Under the pieces are notes generated by a model. That model was not told the origin of the DNA. It saw nothing but the letters and a program-made list of their open reading frames with translations, and made no database searches. 22,374 nucleotides of DNA from a virus. The position numbers and the translations under genes are program-made. How positions within the stretch are numbered: the stretch's first letter is position 1; every line of letters starts with the position of its first letter. Shown here one piece after another: positions 1 through 8,100 of this stretch. The stretch lies in IMG/VR virus record IMGVR_UViG_3300044729_001785, positions 1 to 22,374 of that record; one strand, 5' to 3'.

Positions 1-24
1 GTCCTGAACAAGAAAAGCAAATGA
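1..24 (+). CDS. 3' end of an upstream tail gene (partial)
   Basis: Reading from base 1 gives seven sense codons (V L N K K S K) and a TGA at 22-24 that overlaps the tape measure start as ATGA. In lambda-like phages the gene just before the tape measure is the tail assembly chaperone (G/GT), so this could be its last few residues. Too little is present to identify it; the overlap pattern, seen at almost every junction here, is the only support. Confidence 0.35.
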   Translation, partial: VLNKKSK

Positions 25-2579
25 GCCAAGTCACGGAACTGCTAGTCAGGATCAAGCAGCAAGGTGACGAGCAGCTCACCAGGCTTCAGAGCAGCCTGAA
101 AGGCGTTGCGCAGCAGACTGCAGCAGCAAATGTCAACTTCAAGGAAGTATCTGCAGAACTGAAGAAGATACAAAATACATCAACGCAAAGCATTAACAAC
201 CTGAAAGGGTATTCAAGTGCATGGCGTGAGATTGCCAATAGCGTTGACGTAGCCAGCAATGAGTTTCGTCAGGCTACTGCCGAGGCCGATCGTCTTGATA
301 AGAAGCTGGCCGAGATTCAGGGCAAGCAGATTGGCGGCAGAGGCGGCCGTGGAGGCATTGGTAAGGCTGCGCAGATTGCGGGCACAGTCGCGGGTGCAGG
401 CGTCTTTGGCGGCTTTGAGGGTGGCGCTGGTGCGTTGATTGGTGGCCTTGTTGGCGGCGTCCCTGGCGCGATTGTTGGCGGTGGTATTGGTGCGCAGGTT
501 GGCGGTGCTCGTCAAGCACTTGGTGGGGCTTCAACTTATGCCGCTGATTTGTCCAGGCAGCAGCAAGCGTTGAGGCTTGTTACGAAGAACGCAAGTGAAT
601 ATCAACGCGCTCTTGGGTTCATTGATCAGACAAGCAGAAGCCTTGCGATTCCGCAGGATATTTTGACGCGGCAGTTCACGCAGTTGACCGCTTCTGTCAA
701 AGGTGCAGGCGGCAATGTACGTGATGCTGAGAAGGCATTCATTGGTATTGCATCTGGTATTCGCGGTACAGGCGGCAGTCTTGAGCAACTTGATTCTGCG
801 CTAACTGCAACATCGCAGGTATTTAGCAAGGGCAAGGTCAGTGCTGAAGAACTTCGTCAGCAGATTGGTGAGCGCCTGCCTGGTGCATTTAGTTTGTTTG
901 CTGAGTCAATCGGCATGACTCCTCAGCAGCTTGATAAAGCACTTGAGAAAGGCCAGGTCAGCTTGCTCGACTTCCAGAAGTTTGCAGAGAAGCTGTTTGA
1001 AAGGTATGGCGAAAACGCCAAGATCATCGCTGATGGTCCTGATGCTGCTGGTGATCGCCTGAAGACATCGTTGGCTCGTTTGCAACAAAGCGTTGGCACG
1101 CTGCTGAAGCCTGTGGGTGCATTCTTCCAGACGATTTTTGCTTCGATTGTCGACGCGATTGATAAAGCAACAAGAAAGCTGAATCAATTCCTTGGACTTG
1201 GCAAAGATCGCACGCAGCAGATTGCTGATATCAACAGCAAATTATCGATCCTTGATAAACAGTTGGAAGGATACGACAGACTGCGTAGTTCAGGTCAAGC
1301 TAGCGGTTTCCAAAAGAATTTTATTAAGAATCTTGAGGCACGTCGCATTCAGTTGACAGCGCAACGTGATGCGTTGAAGGCTGCTGAGGCTGCAGTTAGC
1401 ACGGGGCAAGGTGAACCCCCGTCAAGGCTTCCTGGGATCACGCCAGAAGCGGCAAAAGAGAAGAAGAGCAAAGCCGATCGAGAGCAAGAAAAGATCCTGC
1501 GTGACTACAATCGCGGCCTTGAGCGTGGTGCGGATCTTGCCGAAAAACTGCGTCGCATGATTCGCGATGTCAATCTTGAGACTGCAGGAATTGGTGAGAC
1601 AGCAGAAGAAGCAATTGAGCGCAAGTTTCTTGAGGCTTTGAATGACATCAATGACAAGGGCAAGGATCTGAACAAAACAATCAAAGAATTGCGGCAGTTG
1701 ACTGGTGGCCGCGTCATGTTCGAGGGGCTTGTCAATGCTGATCGGACAGGTCTTGCACAGCAGTATCTGCAAGCGCTTGGCGTTCAAGCACAGAGGCGTC
1801 GTGACGAGGCGCTGGGACAGCTCAAGTTTGATGAGGCTATCTCTAAAGCTCAGTTCAGCTTTGCCGATACCACCGCTTTCGATGCCGGTGTTCAGAACTA
1901 CCTGAGCGGCATTGGTCAAATTGATGATGCATTGACTTCCTTGACCGAGAAAGGATTCAAGGGTGTTGAGGATTCGATCACTGAACTCGTTACGACTGGC
2001 ACCTTCAATTTCAGAAGCTTTGCCGCTTCAATCTTGGCCGACACTGCAAGGATGATCATTCAGCAACTTGTGTTGAAGACAATCATGCAGGCGCTGGGAT
2101 TCGGTGGTGGCTTCTTCAAGGGAGGGTTCCTGGGTTCCACAGGTGCGATGAACATTTCTGGTGTGCCGTCTGCCGCGAATTTTGGATTGGGTTCTCTTAC
2201 AAGCGGAGGAAGTAACTTCTTCAGCGGATTTGCTGCAAGCGCAAATGGCAATGTGTTCGGCCGCAATGGCATTCAAAAGTTTGCTAGGGGCGGCATTGTT
2301 GGCGGTCCCACGATCTTCCCCTTTGCTAATGGCATTGGGTTGATGGGCGAAGCTGGTCCCGAGGCGATCATGCCCCTGCGGCGCGGACGTGATGGACGCT
2401 TGGGTATTGAGTCTGCTGGTGGCGGTGTCAATGTCACGGTGAACGTCGATGCAGGCGGCAGTGAAGTTCAAGGCGATGGACCCAATGCAAATCAATTGGG
2501 TAGAGTGATCGGGGCTGCGGTACAGGCCGAAATCGTCAAGCAGCAACGCCCTGGTGGCCTGCTCTCTGGTACTCGCTGA
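21..2579 (+). CDS. H: Tail tape measure protein
   Basis: This 852-residue protein should set tail length and travel through the tail tube. Residues about 117-163 are a long Gly/Ala-rich hydrophobic stretch with GG repeats, typical of tape measures. Residues about 200-380 carry the classic tape-measure N-terminal domain, including SAEELRQQIGERLPGA and DAAGDRLKTSLARLQQSVG. A charged, helical middle with a KEKKSKADREQEK segment follows. The C-terminus, with LMGEAGPEAIMPLRRG near residue 775, matches the lambda-type tape measure C-terminal domain. At 852 residues it is the same size as lambda gpH (853). It starts with ATGA overlap to the preceding gene and ends in a TGATG overlap with M, so it belongs to one translationally coupled tail operon. 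The family assignment is firm; the exact tail length is not predicted. Confidence 0.95.
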   Translation: MSQVTELLVRIKQQGDEQLTRLQSSLKGVAQQTAAANVNFKEVSAELKKIQNTSTQSINNLKGYSSAWREIANSVDVASNEFRQATAEADRLDKKLAEIQGKQIGGRGGRGGIGKAAQIAGTVAGAGVFGGFEGGAGALIGGLVGGVPGAIVGGGIGAQVGGARQALGGASTYAADLSRQQQALRLVTKNASEYQRALGFIDQTSRSLAIPQDILTRQFTQLTASVKGAGGNVRDAEKAFIGIASGIRGTGGSLEQLDSALTATSQVFSKGKVSAEELRQQIGERLPGAFSLFAESIGMTPQQLDKALEKGQVSLLDFQKFAEKLFERYGENAKIIADGPDAAGDRLKTSLARLQQSVGTLLKPVGAFFQTIFASIVDAIDKATRKLNQFLGLGKDRTQQIADINSKLSILDKQLEGYDRLRSSGQASGFQKNFIKNLEARRIQLTAQRDALKAAEAAVSTGQGEPPSRLPGITPEAAKEKKSKADREQEKILRDYNRGLERGADLAEKLRRMIRDVNLETAGIGETAEEAIERKFLEALNDINDKGKDLNKTIKELRQLTGGRVMFEGLVNADRTGLAQQYLQALGVQAQRRRDEALGQLKFDEAISKAQFSFADTTAFDAGVQNYLSGIGQIDDALTSLTEKGFKGVEDSITELVTTGTFNFRSFAASILADTARMIIQQLVLKTIMQALGFGGGFFKGGFLGSTGAMNISGVPSAANFGLGSLTSGGSNFFSGFAASANGNVFGRNGIQKFARGGIVGGPTIFPFANGIGLMGEAGPEAIMPLRRGRDGRLGIESAGGGVNVTVNVDAGGSEVQGDGPNANQLGRVIGAAVQAEIVKQQRPGGLLSGTR

Positions 2580-2950
2580 TGGCTACGTTCAACGACGCGA
2601 CAGTAGGAACGAGCACAGGCGGAACAACGCCTGACTTTGGATCTGCTCGCAGGAGCGCACCGATTGTCAGGACTGTTCAGTTCGGCGACGGTTATCAGCA
2701 AAGGCTGAAGTACGGTCTGAACCAGAACCCGAAGGAATGGGATCTGCGCTGGACCGCCAAGTCAACGGCTGACGCGGATGCGATTGAAGCATTCTTTGAT
2801 GCACGTGCGGCTGACAACGCTGCGTTCGACTGGACGCCTTTGGATGACAGCACGGCGTACAAATGGATCTGCAGTGAGTGGAATCGCGAGTTCAATTACG
2901 CGAACGTGCATACCATTACTGCAACGTTCAAGCAGGTGTTTGAACCGTAA
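2579..2950 (+). CDS. M: Minor tail protein M
   Basis: The product is 123 residues. Residues about 29-41 (VRTVQFGDGYQQR) match the VRxVxFGDGYxQR hallmark of the lambda minor tail protein M family, and the end (ITATFKQVFEP) matches the family's closing beta strand (lambda EFSAEFEQVV). In lambda gpM joins the tail tip between the tape measure and L/J. The gene starts on the A of the tape measure TGA and its TAA overlaps the L start by one base (TAATG), placing it in the H-M-L-K-I-J order seen in lambda. Compared with lambda gpM it is slightly longer, mostly in a loop before the FGDGY motif. Confidence 0.93.
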   Translation: MATFNDATVGTSTGGTTPDFGSARRSAPIVRTVQFGDGYQQRLKYGLNQNPKEWDLRWTAKSTADADAIEAFFDARAADNAAFDWTPLDDSTAYKWICSEWNREFNYANVHTITATFKQVFEP

Positions 2951-3843
2951 TGGCCTACGCAGCCTGGCAAGCCAGCACGAGCTATGCAGTCGGCGCCATC
3001 GTTCGCGCCACGACGACGCAGGCCAGCGGGCTGGTGTTCCGCTGCACGGTCGCAGGTACAAGTGCCAGCACACAGCCAGCATGGCCGACCGACATCGGCA
3101 GCACGATTGCAGACGGCGGCGTCACATGGGCAGCCATCAGCAGCGTCTACGAAGAGCTGGCGGTCCTGGGTCCGAACGCGATCATCGAGCTGTTCGAGCT
3201 GCAGCTTGACACCACGCTGCATGGCGCCAGCACGACCTACTACTGGCACAACGGCGTGAACGCAGCCGTGACTGGCAACATTGTCTTTGCCAGCAACACC
3301 TACGTCAGGCTTCCAGTTGAGGCGACGGGCTTCGATTACACCAGCTCTGGCAGCCTGCCGCGTCCGACGTTGCGAATCAGCAACCTGTTCAGCGACATGA
3401 CCACGCTTCTGCTGCTGGTCAACGCGACCACGCCCGGCAACGACCTGGGCGGCGCCACGGTGCGGCGGATCCGCACATTGAAGAAGTTCCTTGACGGCGA
3501 GGCGGCGGCCGACCCTAATGCCCGCTTCCCCACGGAGATCTGGTACGTCGATCGCAAGTCGAACGAGAACCGCGACCTGGTGGAGTTCGAGCTAGCCAGC
3601 AAGTTTGACCTGGCCGGCGTCATGCTGCCCCAGCGGCAGATCATCGCCAACGTGTGCCAGTGGAAATACAGGGGTGCTGAATGCGGCTACACCGGCAGCA
3701 ACTACTGGAACGTGAACGATCAGGTCGTGGGTACCTTGGCTGCTGATGTGTGCGGCAAACGGGTGGAGAGCTGCAAACTGCGGTTCGGCGCCACGGCTGA
3801 GTTGCCGTTCGGAAGTTTCCCAGGCGCGGGTCTGACCCAGTGA
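2950..3843 (+). CDS. L: Minor tail protein L with extra N-terminal module
   Basis: The 297-residue product aligns with lambda gpL from about residue 65 (elements such as RLPVEATGF, LPRPTLRISNLF, GGATVRRIRTLKKFLDG). Near the C-terminus four cysteines (236, 245, 268, 275) sit in CQWKYRGAECGYTG and VCGKRVESCKLRFG; in lambda gpL the equivalent cysteines bind an iron-sulphur cluster in the tail tip, so a cluster is likely here. Residues about 5-62 are not in lambda L: they form a Trp/Tyr/Gly-rich module (WQASTSYAVG, AGTSASTQPAWPT, DGGVTWAAIS) resembling small carbohydrate-binding or chitin-binding-like repeats found in many phage tail proteins. It starts with TAATG overlap to M and ends as TGATG with K. 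Confidence 0.92.
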   Translation: MAYAAWQASTSYAVGAIVRATTTQASGLVFRCTVAGTSASTQPAWPTDIGSTIADGGVTWAAISSVYEELAVLGPNAIIELFELQLDTTLHGASTTYYWHNGVNAAVTGNIVFASNTYVRLPVEATGFDYTSSGSLPRPTLRISNLFSDMTTLLLLVNATTPGNDLGGATVRRIRTLKKFLDGEAAADPNARFPTEIWYVDRKSNENRDLVEFELASKFDLAGVMLPQRQIIANVCQWKYRGAECGYTGSNYWNVNDQVVGTLAADVCGKRVESCKLRFGATAELPFGSFPGAGLTQ

Positions 3844-4556
3844 TGAAGCTGACCGACACGCTCAAGGCTGACATCCTGGCGCACGCGCAGGCCGAGGATC
3901 CCCGCGAGTGCTGCGGCCTGATCCATGTGGTCAAAGGCCGGCGGCGCTACTACCCATGCAGGAACTTTGCGGCCACTCCTGACGAGCATTTCGTCTTGGA
4001 CGCCACAGACTATGCAGCCGCCGAGGATGCCGGCGAGGTGATCGCTGTTGTCCACAGCCACCCGGTTACCCCACCCGAGCCATCGGCAGCAGACCGCATC
4101 AGTTGCAACAACAGCGGCCTGCCGTGGGTGATCGTCAACCCCAAGACCGAAGCATGGGGCGGCTGCGAGCCTGCAGCGTTCGAGTTGCCCTACGTCGGCC
4201 GCGAGTTCGTGTTTGGCGTGGTCGATTGCTACTCGCTTGTGCGGGATTGGTACAGCCGCGAGTGGGGTCTGACGCTGGCGGACTTCGACCGGCGTGATCG
4301 GTTCTGGGAACGAGGCGAGAACCTATACCTCGACAGCTACCGCTCGCAAGGCTTCAGACAGGTGCCGTTTGAAGAGCTGCAATACGGCGATGCGATCCTG
4401 ATGCAACTATCGGCAAGCCTGCCCAACCACGCGGCGATCTACCTGGGCGATCAGCAGATTCTGCATCACGTTCAAGGCAGGCTCTCTAGCCGCGATGTCT
4501 TCGGCGGCTACTATGTGAAAAGCAGTGCCATGGTCTTGCGGCATGAAAGTCGTTAA
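3843..4556 (+). CDS. K: Tail assembly protein K: JAMM peptidase plus NlpC/P60
   Basis: The 237-residue protein fuses two domains as in lambda gpK. Residues 1-105 are a JAB/MPN (JAMM) metalloprotease fold with Glu22 (RECCGL), His71 and His73 (VHSHP), Ser81 and Asp84 (SAADR), all zinc-site positions kept. Residues about 120-237 are an NlpC/P60 cysteine peptidase with Cys129 (VDCYSL), His196 (NHAAIYLGD) and His208/209. Such proteins act at the tail tip and may process tail parts or cut peptidoglycan cross-links during entry. I chose the ATG at 3843, which overlaps the L stop as TGATG, over a GTG three bases earlier. The 3' end overlaps gene I by 14 bases. Confidence 0.92.
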   Translation: MKLTDTLKADILAHAQAEDPRECCGLIHVVKGRRRYYPCRNFAATPDEHFVLDATDYAAAEDAGEVIAVVHSHPVTPPEPSAADRISCNNSGLPWVIVNPKTEAWGGCEPAAFELPYVGREFVFGVVDCYSLVRDWYSREWGLTLADFDRRDRFWERGENLYLDSYRSQGFRQVPFEELQYGDAILMQLSASLPNHAAIYLGDQQILHHVQGRLSSRDVFGGYYVKSSAMVLRHESR

Positions 4557-5193
4557 GGTCTACGGCGCACTTCGCAAGCGACTCGGACAGTGCCGGTTCG
4601 AGTTTGAAGTGGACACGCCCGCGCAGGCGATCAAAGCGCTGTGCGTCAACTTCCCTGGCCTGGACAAGTGGCTCATCGACTCTGAGCAGACCGGAATGGG
4701 CTTCCGCGTCACGGTCGGCAAGGAACGCATCACACAAGAGGACGCCAGCGTGGCCGTGCTGCCATGGTCTGAGCGTGACGTGTTCAGCATTGCGCCGGTG
4801 CTGACTGGCGCGGGGCAAGGTTTTGGCCGCGTGCTGGCAGGCATCGGTCTCGTTGCGCTAGCGATTGTTGCCGGTCCTGCGGCTGGCGGCTTCCTTGGAT
4901 TGGGTGCCGGTCTAGGCGGCGCTGGTGCAGGCTTGATCGGGGGCACTGCTGCTGTTGCCCTTGGCGGCATCGGCGCCAGTTTGGTGCTTGGTGGTATTGC
5001 GCAGATGCTGTCTCCGCAGCCCGACATCTCAGCGCTGCAACGCGGCAAGGAAGCCGCCCGGTTGGAGTCATTCAGCTTTAGCGGCATTGTCAACACCAGC
5101 CAGCAGGGGATGCCGGTGCCGATCGTTTATGGCCGCGCTTTTGTTGGTTCGGCTGTCCTGTCTAGCGGCCTTGACGTGGCGCAACTGAAATGA
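4543..5193 (+). CDS. I: Tail assembly protein I
   Basis: The product is about 216 residues and has the layout of lambda gpI: an N-terminal ubiquitin-like half (KVVKVYGALRKRLG at the start, then a PAQAIKAL helix), a long Gly/Ala hydrophobic middle (about residues 90-160) with VLGGIAQMLSPQP, and a C-terminal VPIVYGRAFVGSAVLSSGL motif. In lambda, gpI is needed for tail-tip assembly but is absent from the finished tail. I placed the start at ATG 4543, inside the end of K; a GTG at 4525 in the same frame would add six residues. It ends in an ATGA overlap with J. Confidence 0.9.
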   Translation: MKVVKVYGALRKRLGQCRFEFEVDTPAQAIKALCVNFPGLDKWLIDSEQTGMGFRVTVGKERITQEDASVAVLPWSERDVFSIAPVLTGAGQGFGRVLAGIGLVALAIVAGPAAGGFLGLGAGLGGAGAGLIGGTAAVALGGIGASLVLGGIAQMLSPQPDISALQRGKEAARLESFSFSGIVNTSQQGMPVPIVYGRAFVGSAVLSSGLDVAQLK

Positions 5194-8100
5194 CGCAGCT
5201 CCAAGGTTCTGGTGGCGGCGGTGGTGGCGGCGGATGCTTCCTAGGGCACACGCTGGTGCGCACGCCTGACGGGCAGCATCGCATCGATGAGCTGCAGGCT
5301 GGCGATCAAGTCCTGAGCTTCGATGACAAGGGCACGCTGCACGAGGCGACGATCCTGAAGGTGCATGAGCACCTGAACGAACGCGTCTATCGCTACCAGC
5401 TTTGGGGCGGCGCGTCACTGGATGCAACCCCGAATCACTGGGTGCTGAACCAGTTCAATGCCTTTGTTGCGATCGGCAGCCTTGGCGCTGATGACTGCTT
5501 GGTGGACGAGAACAACCACCTACGCCCCATCGTCGGCCGTGAAGAACTGCCCGCTGGCGCGGTCTACAACCTGACTGTCGAGGGGCACCATACCTTCATC
5601 GCCGGTGGTATCCGTGTTCACAATGCCGGCCTCGGCGTGCTGCAGGGTGCAGGTGGCGGTGGCGGTGGCAAAGGTGGCGGTGGCACAACCCACGTCCCAT
5701 CAGAGGCTGACGACAGCCTGCAATCGGTTCAATACGCCAGTGTCCTGGACCTGATCAGCGAGGGCGAGATCCAAGGCATCGAGGATGGGGTGCAGGGCAT
5801 CTACTTGGATGGGACGCCCGTTCAAAGCGCAGGTGGCATTGACAACTTCACCGGCTACACCGTCGTCACCCGTACCGGCACGCAGGCTCAGAGCTACATC
5901 CCTGACGCCAACGGCACTGAATCTGAAAAGGCTGTCAACGTCGAGATCACCGCTGCTGCATCTGTCACCCGGCAGATCACCGACTCGGATGTGGACCGCG
6001 CCCGCATCACGGTGCAGGTGCCAGCGCTGCAGATCATCGAGGATGACGGCGATATTGTTGGCCACGAGGTCAGCATCCGCTGCAGGGTGCAGTACAACGG
6101 CGGCGGTTACACGACCGTGTTTGAAGACACGATCAGCGGCAAGACCACAAACGCCTATCAGCGCGATTACATCATCAGCCTGAGTGGTGCGTTCCCGGTT
6201 GACATCAGGTTGGAGCGCATCAGCGCTGATGAGTCAAGCGCCCGCCGGCAGAACCGCACGTTCTGGTTCAGCTACACCGAGATCATCGACGAAAAGTTCA
6301 GGTACCCCAACAGTGCACTGGCATTCCTGCGCTTCGACAGCCGTCAGTTCAAAGGCGTCCCAGCCCGCAAGTATCTGGTGCGTGGCATCAAGGTGCAACT
6401 GCCCAGCAATGCCACGGTTGACACGACGACCTACCTCGGCCGCGTCACCTACAGCGGCGTCTGGGATGGCACCTTCGGCGCTGCTACCTGGACTAACGAC
6501 CCAGCATGGTGCCTATGGGATCTGCTGACCAACACCCGCTATGGCGCCAGCATCCCGGCCAGCAGCCTTGATCGGTATGACTTCTACGCAATCAGTCAAT
6601 ACTGCAACGAGCTGGTAAGCAACGGCCGCGGCGCACAGGAGCCACGGTTCAGTTGCAACATGCTGATCAACAGCAGGGACGAGGTTTACAACGTCATCCA
6701 GGAGTTCGTCGCGCTGTTCCGTGGCATCGCCTACTACGGCGCTGGCGCCATGGTTGTGCTGCAGGACAAGCCATCTGATCCGCAGTATCTGCTGACTCCG
6801 GCCAACGTGGTTGATGGGCTGTTCAATTACAGCGGCTCATCGCAGAAAGCACGACACACCACAGCAACCGTCGCCTATCAGGATTACGACAACCTGGGCG
6901 AGGTGTCCTATGAGTATGTCGAGGATGCGTCGGCCGTTGCCAAATATGGCATCATCAACAAGGACATCAAGGCAGTCGGCTGCTACTCGCAAGGGCAGGC
7001 GCACCGTGCTGGCAAGTGGGCGCTGCTGTCCGAGCAGAACCTGACCGAGACCATCACCTTTTCAGTCTCGATCGACTCAGGCATCGTGCTGCGACCTGGC
7101 ATGGTGATCGACGTGGCCGATCCGGTCAAGGCTGGCAGCAGGCGCGGCGGCCGCATCGCAGCAGCAACAACCACGACCGTCACGCTCGACGACGCCACCG
7201 GCATCACCCTGGGCACCTCGCCCACGATCAGCGTCCTGTTGCCCACCGGCCTGGTCGAGACCCGCACCGTTAGCACTCTGGCGGCTGGCGTGGTCACGGT
7301 CACAAGCGCGTTCAGCGAGGCGCCCAACGCCCAGAGCATCTGGGTCATGGAGAACACCAGCCTGCAGACGCAGCAGTTCCGTGTCGTCAGCGTGGCTGAG
7401 GCCGAGGACGGCATCTATGGCGTGACAGCGCTGGCCTACAACAGCAGCATCTATGCCGCCATCGAATCAGACATCAAGTTGCAGACGCGGGACATCTCCA
7501 ACCTGTCCGCACTGCCTGAGTCGCCCACCGGCCTGACTGGCACGGAGCACCTGTACACCGACGGCCAGAACGTGCGCACGGCATTTGAGCTGAGCTGGGT
7601 GCCGCCGACCCAACTGGTGCAGTCCTACCGGGTGATCTACCGGCTCGGCAATAACAACTTCTCGCAGATCGACACCAACAGCCCCAGCACCCGCATCGAG
7701 GGCTTGGACGCTGGCACGCTGCAGGTCCGCGTGCAGTCGATCAACAGCCTTGGCGGTGTCAGCAACCCGGCGACTGCAACGTTCAACCTGATCGGCAAGA
7801 CCGAGCCACCGGGCAACGTCCAGAACCTGACCATCGAACCGATCAGCGCCAACAGCGCCCGGCTGCGCTGGGATGCCACGGTTGACTTGGACGTGCGCGT
7901 TGCCGGCCGCGTCCACATCCGCCACACCAACCTGACCGATGGCACCGGTACCTGGAGCAACAGCGTTGACCTGATCCCTGCAGTCGCTGGCTACAGCACC
8001 GAGGCGATCGTGCCGTTGGTGGAGGGTCAGATCCTGGTCAAGTTCGAGGATGACGGAGAGCGTCAGAGCCCAACTGAAGCCAGCGTGATCGTGGACTTCC

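Noticed and set aside
1422-1919. Leftward open frame of 165 codons inside the tape measure gene
   Set aside because: Cys/Leu-rich shadow of a certain gene; no ribosome binding site or motif.
5235-5624. Reading the inserted block in J as a full intein with normal splicing
   Set aside because: The +1 residue is Ala, so the last step of standard splicing lacks its nucleophile, and there is no homing endonuclease region. A BIL-type Hint domain is the better call.
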